A stretch of DNA of 54,490 nucleotides from positions 1 to 54,490 of the forward strand of contig NZ_POUC01000009.1 of assembly GCF_002891435.1 (NCBI RefSeq). The letters run 5' to 3'. The notes beneath the pieces were generated by a model. It ran no database searches. It had not been told where the DNA came from and saw nothing but the letters and a program-made list of their open reading frames with translations. Positions 7,757 through 17,220 of the stretch are shown here, one piece after another. The stretch is from Streptomyces cahuitamycinicus. Its GTDB lineage: Bacteria; Actinomycetota; Actinomycetes; Streptomycetales; Streptomycetaceae. A program made the translations under genes and the position numbers. How positions within the stretch are numbered: position 1 is the first letter of the stretch; each line of letters begins with the position of its first letter.

Positions 7757-8103
7757 CCCTGGCACTGGAGACCACCGACCTCAAGATCGAACTCGCCCTG
7801 GCAGACGACTGGTTCACGGTCTGCGAACTGAGCACGCTGCTCCCGGGCCGCGGGGTGGCCGCACTGCTGCCGGACGGCCGGCAGGCCGCGGTCTTCCGCG
7901 ACCGCTCCGGCGACCTGTTCGCCATCGACAACCGCGACCCCTTCACCGGCGCGGCGGTCCTCTCCCGCGGCCTGACCGGCACCCACCAGGGCCGCCCGTT
8001 CGTCGCCTCGCCCCTGCTGAAGCAGCGCTTCGACCTGGCGTCCGGGCAGTGCCTGGACGACGAGGCGGTACGGGTGACGGCCTACAAGGTGCGGACCTCG
8101 TAG
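7753..8103 (+). CDS. nirD: nitrite reductase [NAD(P)H], small subunit
   Basis: The 116-residue protein is the Rieske-fold small subunit of assimilatory nitrite reductase. As in other NirD proteins, the CxH pairs that bind a Rieske cluster are absent: only two cysteines, near residues 24 and 99, are present. It probably has a structural role in complex with NirB. The family segment FAIDNRDPFTGAAVLSRG is near residue 56. The ATG at 7753 overlaps the nirB stop (ATGA), and a GGAAGG ribosome site lies within the nirB end. This is the last gene of the operon; a tandem repeat follows it. Confidence 0.93.
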   Translation: MTLALETTDLKIELALADDWFTVCELSTLLPGRGVAALLPDGRQAAVFRDRSGDLFAIDNRDPFTGAAVLSRGLTGTHQGRPFVASPLLKQRFDLASGQCLDDEAVRVTAYKVRTS

Positions 8104-8106
8104 CAG

Positions 8107-8150
8107 CGGTTTTTGACCGAACGGTTTTTGACCGAACGGTTTTGACCGGA
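8107..8150 (+). repeat. three tandem copies of a 15-base unit after nirD
   Basis: CGGTTTTTGACCGAA occurs twice back to back (8107-8121, 8122-8136), followed by a shortened variant CGGTTTTGACCGGA (8137-8150). Each unit contains a CGGT/ACCG inverted pair around a T-run. The array starts four bases after the nirD stop, in the gap between convergent genes, and may act as a weak terminator or simply be a slippage product. Confidence 0.8.
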
Positions 8151-8244
8151 CGTCTCGTAGCCGCGCGACCAGGGCAGCCTGAGTGCTGCCTGGAGCGCGG
8201 CGTCCCGTCCACTGAGCCGCCGGATCGTGTCCGTCGCGTACTGA

Positions 8245-9537
8245 TCACGTCCGTTTCGGTGCCGGGGAGCGGGGTGCGTCGGCCGCGCGTTCGCAGTGCG
8301 GCCAGTCGCCGAAGTCGCGGTCCCGGCTCCACAGCTTCCGGGCCGCCTGGATGTTCCACTCCGGGTCCAGAGCCGCACGCGGCGTGCCGCCCAGTTCGCG
8401 CAGCCGGGCGTCGGAGATCTGGAACAGGCCCCAGTTCCGGGTGCCGTTGGTGTTGGGGAGGATGTGCAGCGGGTCGAGGAAGGACTGGCAGTCGGCGATG
8501 GCCACCGCCTTGTCCGGCACTTCGGGAAACACCTCCCGGACCCGCTGCCGCACCTTCTGCGGCGACCACACCCTCATCCGGACGCGCGAGGTGTACAGCG
8601 CCTTCTTGGTCGGCTCCGCGACGACCCCGTTGGGCTGCAGTCCGGCGAGCACCTGGAAGGCGGTGACCCGGCGCAGGGTCTGCGGGCCGAAGTCCCCGTC
8701 CACGCCGATGTCCGCGCCCTTGGCGTGCAGCAGACGCTGCACCTCCCGCACGCACTCGTCGTGCTCGCCCATCGCGATCACGGGCGGGCAGCCGGCCGAG
8801 AACAACGGCCGGACCTCGCCGGTACTCCGGCCGCCGGCGGCCCCGTTTCCTTCACCGTCGCCGGAGGACGACCGGCCGCTCGACAGCGCCCAGGCCGAGA
8901 CCGTGACGGCGGCGAGGGCCGCCGCGACGACGACGGTGGCGCGCAGCCGGTTCCGGCGCGGCCGCCGCGCGGGCCGGGATACGGCACCGGTGCCGGTGCC
9001 GGGGGCTTGGTGCTCCGGCGCCCGGTCGTCGTCCGGGGCGAGGGCCGGGCGTTGCGCCGGGGTTCGGTCCGGGCGTTGCGCCGGGGCTGGGGCCGGGCCC
9101 TGTGCTGGAGCTGAGGCGGCCTTGGTGGGCGCGTCTGCTTCCGGTTCCCCTGCTGGTACGGCTTTTGGCTCGGCTTCCTGTGTCGCGTCCCGTGCGGCTT
9201 CCTGTGTCGCGTCCGGTTCCGTACCCCCCGCGGCCTCCGACACGGCTCCCCGTTCCGCCGCCCCGGCCTCCGCACCGGCCGCGGCGGCACGCGCCGCGTC
9301 CGCAAGTGCCCACAGGCGGTGCAGGGTGCGCAGTTCGTCCGGGGCCGCGCCGCAGACCGTGGCCAGCCGGTGCACGCTGCCGTAGTCCTGGGGCACCGAC
9401 GTGCCCCGGCAGTAGCGGTGCAGTGTCGAGCCGGCCAGTCCGGACTTCCTGGCGAGAGCCTCGTAACTCAGGCCGGACCGGCTCTTCAACGAACGCAACA
9501 GCGCGGCGAACCGCTCCGTTTCCGGGCATGCGGACAA
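8245..9537 (-). CDS. XRE helix-turn-helix, transmembrane, peptidoglycan-binding, transglycosylase-like fusion
   Basis: The protein has four modules: an N-terminal XRE-type HTH (about residues 8-65, LSYEALARKSGLAGSTLHRY), a long Ala/Glu/Pro-rich linker, one membrane helix (about 196-216, ATVVVAAALAAVTVSAWAL), then an extracellular peptidoglycan-binding domain (about 247-315) and a lysozyme/transglycosylase-like domain (about 340-415, NTNGTRNWGLFQI). In the last, the expected catalytic Glu of the C-E-S motif is Gln (DCQSFLDP), which suggests wall binding rather than cleavage. Such a protein could couple cell-wall state to gene control. I chose TTG 9537 behind GAGGGGGGAAGG, where family similarity begins; an ATG at 9615 would add 26 unlikely residues. 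Confidence 0.75.
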   Translation of the reverse strand: MSACPETERFAALLRSLKSRSGLSYEALARKSGLAGSTLHRYCRGTSVPQDYGSVHRLATVCGAAPDELRTLHRLWALADAARAAAAGAEAGAAERGAVSEAAGGTEPDATQEAARDATQEAEPKAVPAGEPEADAPTKAASAPAQGPAPAPAQRPDRTPAQRPALAPDDDRAPEHQAPGTGTGAVSRPARRPRRNRLRATVVVAAALAAVTVSAWALSSGRSSSGDGEGNGAAGGRSTGEVRPLFSAGCPPVIAMGEHDECVREVQRLLHAKGADIGVDGDFGPQTLRRVTAFQVLAGLQPNGVVAEPTKKALYTSRVRMRVWSPQKVRQRVREVFPEVPDKAVAIADCQSFLDPLHILPNTNGTRNWGLFQISDARLRELGGTPRAALDPEWNIQAARKLWSRDRDFGDWPHCERAADAPRSPAPKRT

Positions 9538-9769
9538 GGCCCTTCCCCCCTCGGAATCCCCACAGGACGCTGGTCGGGCGTCTCTGCCGACACTGTGCCA
9601 CCAAAGGCGTCCCATGGCCGTCCCAACGGTTCCGGAACGCGCCAGGTGCGCGCTCTCCCGGCATCCCGGCGTCCCAGCGGGCCCCGCAGTCCTTGCCCGG
9701 CCCGGTCATGCCTTGCCAGCGTCGGGCCGTCCGCACCACCGTCCCCAGATCTCCGAGGAGACCAGGCCC

Positions 9770-10207
9770 ATGCGCCTTTCCGTACGCCGGAACTCTCGTG
9801 CGAACCCGCTGCTCGCCGTGCTCGCCGTCAGCGCCGCCGCCGTCACCGCCCTTGCCGTGCCGAGCTCCGCTTCGGCGGCACCGGCCGCTCCGGCCGCTCC
9901 GGCCGCGGTGGACTGCGCGTCCGGGCACATCTGCTTCTGGACCGGCGCCAACTTCACCGGCAGCAAGTGCTCCTGGGACGTGGCCGACCCCGACTGGCAG
10001 AGTGGTTCCATTCGGTGCTCCTGGGCCGCCACGACCAACGTGAAGTCGGTGTGGAACGCCGGCACCAGCTCCTCCAGCGGTGTCGCGTACTACCGGGGCG
10101 CCAACTACTCCGACCGTGTCGGCTGCACCCGGCAGCAGCACGGCGGCAACCTGGCCGGCACCTACAAGGTCCGCTCCCACCGGTGGATCTCGGGCAGCTG
10201 CGGCTGA
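9770..10207 (+). CDS. secreted peptidase-inhibitor I36 / beta-gamma-crystallin-like protein
   Basis: The 145-residue protein has a basic N-terminus, a hydrophobic stretch and an Ala-Ser-Ala cleavage region (about residue 37), then an APAAP-repeat spacer and a compact domain with six cysteines in the mature part. The sequence HICFWTGANFTGSKCSWD, repeated loosely as VAYYRGANYSDRVGC, is the Greek-key pattern of the Streptomyces I36/SMI family (inhibitors of metalloproteases) and related crystallin-like proteins. It is probably exported and disulfide-bonded; the target is unknown. The ATG at 9770 follows GAGGAG. The gene is divergent from the HTH-transglycosylase gene and is followed by a long hairpin. 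Confidence 0.75.
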   Translation: MRLSVRRNSRANPLLAVLAVSAAAVTALAVPSSASAAPAAPAAPAAVDCASGHICFWTGANFTGSKCSWDVADPDWQSGSIRCSWAATTNVKSVWNAGTSSSSGVAYYRGANYSDRVGCTRQQHGGNLAGTYKVRSHRWISGSCG

Positions 10208-10224
10208 CCCTGCCCCGGTACGGA

Positions 10225-10266
10225 CGCGGTGGCGTGCACGCCTGCTCGGGCGTGCACGCCACCGCG
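10225..10266 (+). terminator. 18-bp hairpin terminator
   Basis: Arms 10225-10242 and 10249-10266 are exact reverse complements around the loop TGCTCG. The hairpin starts 17 bases after the stop of the small secreted protein and lies before the end of a possible convergent gene, so it may serve both. Confidence 0.75.
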
Positions 10267-10286
10267 GCATGTCCCGCATGAGCGGG

Positions 10287-10574
10287 TCAGCCCACGAGGG
10301 GCGTACGCGCCTGCTCCTCCGGGAGGGGTCGGGCGCCGGGGTAGAACCACTCGGCGTCGGCGGTGGGCCAGGGAGACGGTGCGACCGGCGGCCTGGACGT
10401 GGTGATCCGGCTGCCGTCCGCGCGATCGCCGGGCGGGGGTGGCCCCGGCCTGGGCGGCGACCGCCCGAGGAGTCCGGGACGGGAGGCTCCGGCGTTGCCG
10501 GCGCAGGGGTGTCCGCCGTCCGCCGCAGGACAGGCGGCACACAGCGTGCCGCCCCGCGGCCACGAGTTGGCCAT
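10287..10574 (-). CDS. small hypothetical protein
   Basis: A 95-codon frame shows consistent high third-position GC from start to stop, unlike the other frames of this interval. The product has three cysteines in the first 32 residues (CAACPAADGGHPC), a Pro/Gly-rich middle and a WFYPGARPLPEEQARTP tail; it has no signal peptide or membrane segment. I recognise no family. It would be divergent from the PhoX-like gene and convergent with the small secreted protein. The ribosome site is weak, so the existence of the gene rests on codon bias. Confidence 0.4.
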   Translation of the reverse strand: MANSWPRGGTLCAACPAADGGHPCAGNAGASRPGLLGRSPPRPGPPPPGDRADGSRITTSRPPVAPSPWPTADAEWFYPGARPLPEEQARTPLVG

Positions 10575-10676
10575 GCGCCGTCAACCCGGCCCCCTTAGCG
10601 TCCTTTCCGCCTCCCCCCACGCACGACCCCTGCCGTCGACCGACGGCGGGGCGGTACGGCACCCCTTGGAGTGAGA

Positions 10677-11834
10677 GTGGAACGTCGTAGCCTCCTGCGT
10701 GCGGCCGTCCTCGGCGGCACCTCGGCCGCCCTGGGCGGAACCCTGTGGCGCGGCGCCGCGTACGCGGCCCCGGCCCAGCCCGGCACCGGCCCCTACGGGC
10801 CGCTGGGCGCCCCGGACGCCAACGGCATCAGACTCCCCAGCGGCTTCACCAGCCGGGTGATCGCCCGGTCGGGCCAGCGGGTCGGAACCACGTCGTACAC
10901 CTGGCACAACGCCCCGGACGGCGGCGCCTGTTACGCCGACGGCACGGGCTGGATCTATGTCTCCAACTCCGAAATCAACCCGTCGGGCGGCGCGGGCGCG
11001 GTGAGATTCTCCTCGACGGGCGCAATCACCGGCGCGTACCGCATCCTCTCCGGCACCCGCCAGAACTGCGCGGGCGGCAAGACGCCGTGGAACACCTGGC
11101 TGTCCTGCGAGGAGGTGGACCGGGGGTACGTCTACGAGACGGACCCGTGGGGCGCGAAGGCGGCGGTGCGCCGGGACGCGATGGGCCGCTTCAAGCACGA
11201 GGCGGCGGCGGCCGACCCGGTCCGCCGGGTGGTCTACCTGACGGAGGACGTGACCGACGGCTGCTTCTACCGCTTCCGCCCGACGACCTGGGGCGACCTC
11301 TCCTCCGGCACGCTGGAGGTCCTGGTCGCGGGCAGCGGCACGAACGGCCCCGTCACCTGGGCCCGGGTCCCCGACCCCTCCGGCGCGACCGCCACCCGCA
11401 GCCAGGTCTCCGGCGCCAAGCGCTTCAACGGCGGCGAGGGCTGTTACTACGCGAACGACACCTGCTGGTTCACCACGAAGGGCGACAACCGCGTCTGGCA
11501 GTACAACGCCGCCGCCCAGACCATCGAACTCGCCTACGACGACTCCCTGGTGACGAGCGGCACGGCCCCCCTCACGGGCGTCGACAACGTCACCGGCTCC
11601 GCCTCCGGCGACCTCTTCGTCGCCGAGGACGGCGGCACCATGGACATCTGCGTCATCACACCGGCCGACGTCGTGACCCCCTTCCTCCGCATCGACGGCC
11701 AGTCCGGCTCGGAGATCACCGGCCCGGCCTTCTCCCCGGACGGCACCCGCCTCTACTTCTCCAGCCAGCGCGGCACCAGCGGCAGCTCCTCGGGCGGCAT
11801 CACGTACGAGGTGACGGGCCCGTTCCGCTCGTAG
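10677..11834 (+). CDS. PhoX-like (DUF839) Tat-exported phosphatase-family protein
   Basis: The 385-residue protein starts with a twin-arginine signal (ERRSLLRAAVLGG) and an Ala-x-Ala cleavage site near residue 33, then a beta-propeller-like DUF839 domain. Segments typical of the family are the TPWNTWLSCEE motif near residue 141, KHEAAAADP, VYLTEDVTDGCFYRF and the C-terminal ITGPAFSPDGTRLYFSSQRG. PhoX enzymes are calcium/iron alkaline phosphatases acting outside the membrane; this shorter member may have another substrate. GTG 10677 is chosen over GTG 10671 because the GGAG site at about 10669 is correctly spaced only for the former. Confidence 0.8.
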   Translation: MERRSLLRAAVLGGTSAALGGTLWRGAAYAAPAQPGTGPYGPLGAPDANGIRLPSGFTSRVIARSGQRVGTTSYTWHNAPDGGACYADGTGWIYVSNSEINPSGGAGAVRFSSTGAITGAYRILSGTRQNCAGGKTPWNTWLSCEEVDRGYVYETDPWGAKAAVRRDAMGRFKHEAAAADPVRRVVYLTEDVTDGCFYRFRPTTWGDLSSGTLEVLVAGSGTNGPVTWARVPDPSGATATRSQVSGAKRFNGGEGCYYANDTCWFTTKGDNRVWQYNAAAQTIELAYDDSLVTSGTAPLTGVDNVTGSASGDLFVAEDGGTMDICVITPADVVTPFLRIDGQSGSEITGPAFSPDGTRLYFSSQRGTSGSSSGGITYEVTGPFRS

Positions 11835-11937
11835 CCACCCGGTCCGCCTTCACACGACCATCACGAATTGGTCACCTCTCCCCCACGTCGGGCCGCCCGG
11901 CCCTACGGTCATCCCCTCACGTACCGGCCCCGGGGGG

Positions 11938-12447
11938 ATGACCATGACCAATCCGTACACCGGCCCGCACAAAAGCCCGTACCCCGCTCCGCCCGCGCCG
12001 CAGCCAGGCAGACCGGCGCCCCGCTGGGCCCGGAAGCGCTACGTGCTGCCCGCGCTCGGCCTGGCCCTGTTCCTCGGCATCGGCATGGGCGCGAGCGGCG
12101 GGGAGACCGGGAGCGACGCGAAGCCCGCGGCCGCCGAGCCGCAGCCGGCCGTCACGGTCACCACCACGGCCACCGCCACCGCGACGCCGCTCGCCGAGGA
12201 GCCGGAGCCCGCTCCCACCGTCACCGCCACCAAGACCGTCAAGGTCACCACCACGGTCACCGCTCAGCCGGCGGCGGGCGGCGGCTTTGACGACACCGGC
12301 TCGGAGGACGCGGGGGGCGGCGGGGACGTGTACTACGCCAACTGCAGCGCCGTCCGGGCCGCCGGTGCCGCCCCCATCCGCCGGGGTGAGCCCGGGTACG
12401 CCTCCCACCTGGACCGGGACGACGACGGGGTCGCCTGCGACACCTGA
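11938..12447 (+). CDS. membrane-anchored excalibur-domain protein
   Basis: The 169-residue protein has a Pro-rich cytoplasmic N-terminus, one membrane helix (about residues 35-52, YVLPALGLALFLGIGMG), a long low-complexity linker rich in Thr, Val, Pro and Glu, and a C-terminal excalibur domain. The latter shows the Cys near residue 136 (NCSAVRAAG) and the closing DRDDDGVACD, an EF-hand-like calcium loop with the second Cys. Excalibur proteins are surface proteins thought to bind calcium. The first ATG (11938) follows GGGGGG; the second ATG two codons later is an alternative. No operon partner is apparent. Confidence 0.8.
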   Translation: MTMTNPYTGPHKSPYPAPPAPQPGRPAPRWARKRYVLPALGLALFLGIGMGASGGETGSDAKPAAAEPQPAVTVTTTATATATPLAEEPEPAPTVTATKTVKVTTTVTAQPAAGGGFDDTGSEDAGGGGDVYYANCSAVRAAGAAPIRRGEPGYASHLDRDDDGVACDT

Positions 12448-12494
12448 GCCGGACACGCCGGTGACCATCGGCGGGCCCGGCCGTTCCACCGTTC

Positions 12495-12517
12495 GGGCAG
12501 CTCGATCCGGGCTGCCC
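12495..12517 (+). terminator. short hairpin between the excalibur and NUDIX genes
   Basis: GGGCAGC (12495-12501) and GCTGCCC (12511-12517) flank a nine-base loop. It lies 47 bases after the excalibur stop and 22 before the NUDIX start, where it could end the first transcript or shape the leader of the second. Confidence 0.35.
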
Positions 12518-12539
12518 AGCCGACGGAAGGAACATCACC

Positions 12540-13058
12540 GTGGACACGACCGTGCCCGCCACCGACGTACAGCGCGTGCTGCCGCGTGACGAGTGGGTCA
12601 AGACACTGCCGCAGACCGTCGTCGCGTCCTGCGTCCTGCTGCTCGACGCCGAGGACCGGTTCCTGCTGCTGCGCTACGCCGACGGCCAGCCCGCCGCGGG
12701 GCTCTGGGGGCTGCCGGGCGGCATGCTCGACCACGGCGAGGACCCCGCCGGTGCCGCGCGCCGGGAGCTGCACGAGGAGACCGGCATCTGCCTGGAAGGG
12801 GACCTGCGGTTCATCGGGTACGACCACCGGGCCGATGTGCTGGGCACGGGTCCGGTGCTCGACTTCTACTTCCACGGTGGCCGGATCCCCGCCGGGCAGC
12901 CCGTCCGGCGCAGCTCGGAACATGACCACCACGGCCTCTTCGCCCTCGCCGCCTTGGAGTCGATGCCGCTGGCGACCGGCTTGCCCACCCTCACCGCACT
13001 GCTGACGGCGGCCCGGACCGGCACGGTCGTGTGCCTGCGGGAAGGGCTCCCCGGGTAA
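12540..13058 (+). CDS. NUDIX hydrolase
   Basis: The 172-residue protein contains a complete Nudix box (G-x5-E-x7-REL-x-EE-x-G near residues 60-83, GGMLDHGEDP followed by RRELHEETGI) that binds magnesium and hydrolyses nucleoside-diphosphate-linked compounds. The strand before it (VASCVLLLDAEDRFLLL) and the LWGLPGG turn are typical. The C-terminal third is less conserved, so the substrate cannot be predicted. The GTG at 12540 follows GGAAGGA at correct spacing. A terminator follows directly. Confidence 0.88.
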   Translation: MDTTVPATDVQRVLPRDEWVKTLPQTVVASCVLLLDAEDRFLLLRYADGQPAAGLWGLPGGMLDHGEDPAGAARRELHEETGICLEGDLRFIGYDHRADVLGTGPVLDFYFHGGRIPAGQPVRRSSEHDHHGLFALAALESMPLATGLPTLTALLTAARTGTVVCLREGLPG

Positions 13059-13071
13059 GCGGGAACGCGAG

Positions 13072-13102
13072 GGGGCGGCACCTCCGCACAAGGTGCCGCC
13101 CC
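13072..13102 (+). terminator. terminator after the NUDIX gene
   Basis: GGGGCGGCACCT and AGGTGCCGCCCC (12-bp stem, seven-base loop) are followed by a T-rich stretch (CTCTTCTTCGTG). The hairpin begins 14 bases after the NUDIX stop. Confidence 0.85.
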
Positions 13103-13259
13103 GCTCTTCTTCGTGCTCCGGAGCCGCCGCGATCGGTGAGGGTCGGGGACCTCGACGGCTCCGGGTTCTTGAGTGGCCCCGCACGGGCAACGGATCCCAA
13201 CGGTGGTCGCTGCCCTTGGACCGGACCGCCGTTCTTGAGCGGCCCCGCACGGGCCGGGT

Positions 13260-16007
<2,748 letters not shown>

Positions 16008-16209
16008 GGGTCTCGACTCCTCGAGGACGCGGTGGCTGCCCTGACGGGCAGGAACATACCCAGATCAAAGGCGTCTGGGTACGTCCACTTGTGCGTCATG
16101 CGCCTGTAACCACTCGTCCGCCAGCGGATTGAAAGTCAAGGCTGGGCAAGCGATCACAGCCACATGTTTTCACTTCTTGAACGCAAGAGCCTTCCTGAAA
16201 CCCTCCGAG

Positions 16210-16223
16210 CGCTCATGTGAGCG
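16210..16223. promoter_or_regulatory. CGCTCA-TG-TGAGCG palindrome, copy 1
   Basis: Six-base arms around a two-base centre, repeated 102 bases away with the centre TC instead of TG. The duplication of the arms argues for a protein-binding site upstream of ppdK. Confidence 0.45.
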
Positions 16224-16259
16224 ATGTTTCCGCACATTTGATTTCGCTCGATGAACGAT

Positions 16260-16288
16260 CAAAGGGTGGCACTCAGTGCCACCCTTTG
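16260..16288. promoter_or_regulatory. 29-base palindrome with 14-base arms
   Basis: CAAAGGGTGGCACT and its exact reverse complement flank a single C. It lies midway between the two CGCTCA...TGAGCG sites. It could be a hairpin terminating the remnant ROK transcript or an operator or attenuator for ppdK; there is no following T-run in either direction. Confidence 0.5.
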
Positions 16289-16311
16289 GAGAAGTGCAGT
16301 CGCTCACGATC

Positions 16312-16325
16312 CGCTCATCTGAGCG
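16312..16325. promoter_or_regulatory. CGCTCA-TC-TGAGCG palindrome, copy 2
   Basis: Second copy of the 14-base palindrome found at 16210-16223, differing in one central base. A further half-site-like CGCTCA occurs just before it at 16301. Confidence 0.45.
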
Positions 16326-16413
16326 CAACCCTTATCAGGGGTGGCGAGAATCACGCTGCCACAGCCGCCGGGATTTCACCATGCGGACGCGTCACGGGGC
16401 CGCAAAACGGACG

Positions 16414-16785
16414 TCACACACCGAGCGCACGCAGCCGCTCCTCGACCCGCTCGGGTGCGTAGAGGTGCTCCACGACCATCGCACCGGCTCCGACCAGGGC
16501 GGCCCGCTCGCCCAGTCGTGCGGTCACCACGTCCAGGCGGGCGGTGGAGCGGGGCAGCGCCCGCTGGTACAGCAGCTCGCGCACGCCCGTCAGGAAGGGA
16601 GTTCCGGCCAGATCCCCGGCGATCATCAAGACGCCGGGGTTGAGCAGGGTCACGACGGTCGCGAGGACGTCCCCGACCCGGCGCCCGGCCTCGCGGGCGA
16701 GCCCGACCGCCTCCGGGTGCCCGGACGCCAGCAGGTCCCGCACGTCCGAGCCGGAGGCCGCCGGCACCCCCGCCTCCGCCAGCCG
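16414..16785 (-). pseudogene. C-terminal remnant of a ROK-family regulator/sugar kinase
   Basis: About 123 codons match the end of ROK proteins: RLAEAGVPAASGSDV, then REAGRRVGDVLATVVTLLNPGVLMIAGDL, and a closing RLGERAALVGAGAMVVEHLYAP. The whole N-terminal HTH, the ATP phosphate motif and the zinc site are missing. Similarity stops abruptly near 16785, where the next bases belong to another gene fragment on the opposite strand. There is no plausible start with a ribosome site at the break, so this is a non-functional remnant. Confidence 0.75.
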
Positions 16786-16787
16786 GA

Positions 16788-17042
16788 ACGGCGGTCTGGC
16801 CGCACGACAACGCGCTGATCGCGCTGGGCCTGGCCCGCTACGGGCTGCACGACGAGGCCCGCGCGATCGCCCGCGGTCTGGTCGACGCGGCGGGCGCGAC
16901 CGGCCACCGGCTCCCGGAGGTCATCGCGGGCTACGGCCGCGACACCCACCCGGAGCCGGTGCCGTACCCGTACGCGTGCGTGCGTGAATCCCGTTCGGCG
17001 TCGACCCCGTTGGCGCTGCTCACGGCGGTCGGCGTGGTCTGA
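16788..17042 (+). pseudogene. C-terminal remnant of a debranching-type amylo-alpha-1,6-glucosidase
   Basis: The frame reading VWPHDNALIALGLARYGLHD from 16794, then TGHRLPEVIAGYGRDTHPEPVPYPYAC and ending TPLALLTAVGVV, is the C-terminal end of a glycogen-debranching-like (alpha/alpha-barrel) glycosidase. Several hundred N-terminal residues are absent; the frame begins at the junction with the ROK remnant. Its own terminator hairpin (17153-17188) survives downstream. Sugar-responsive regulator and glycosidase were probably divergent neighbours before a deletion removed both 5' ends. Confidence 0.75.
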
Positions 17043-17152
17043 GGGGTCCTTTCAAGGGCCCCTGCGGGCCGTAATGGGCCGCCGTTTGCCGGGTGTTCGC
17101 CGAGCGCCGGCCCGGCGGGCTGAACACACCCGAGGGACCTCCCGTACGGAAC

Positions 17153-17188
17153 GGTGGCGGACCCGCACCCCCACGCGGGTCCGCCACC
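17153..17188 (+). terminator. hairpin terminator of the glycosidase remnant
   Basis: GGTGGCGGACCCGC (17153-17166) and its exact reverse complement (17175-17188) flank an eight-base loop and are followed by TCACCGGATTTTTG. It lies between the glycosidase fragment and the start of the next gene at 17221. Confidence 0.8.
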
Positions 17189-17220
17189 TCACCGGATTTT
17201 TGAACGGGAAGGACCTCCGG

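Larger units (their letters stand above)
16008..16413 (-). promoter_or_regulatory. long upstream region of ppdK with multiple inverted repeats
   Basis: This 406-base stretch has no convincing reading frame and is locally lower in GC than its surroundings. It holds the near-identical palindromes at 16210-16223 and 16312-16325 and the 29-base palindrome at 16260-16288, plus an imperfect TTTGAT...ATCAAA pair around 16237-16263. It must contain the ppdK promoter, and the repeats suggest regulation by one or more unidentified repressors. Confidence 0.55.

Noticed and set aside
16260..16288. CIRCE-like heat-shock operator (contains GCACTC...)
   Set aside because: CIRCE needs TTAGCACTC-N9-GAGTGCTAA. 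Here the arms are different and the centre is one base.
16414..16767. Intact small ROK-family gene
   Set aside because: Family similarity continues upstream past the only available start and then breaks at the junction; the kinase and HTH parts are absent.
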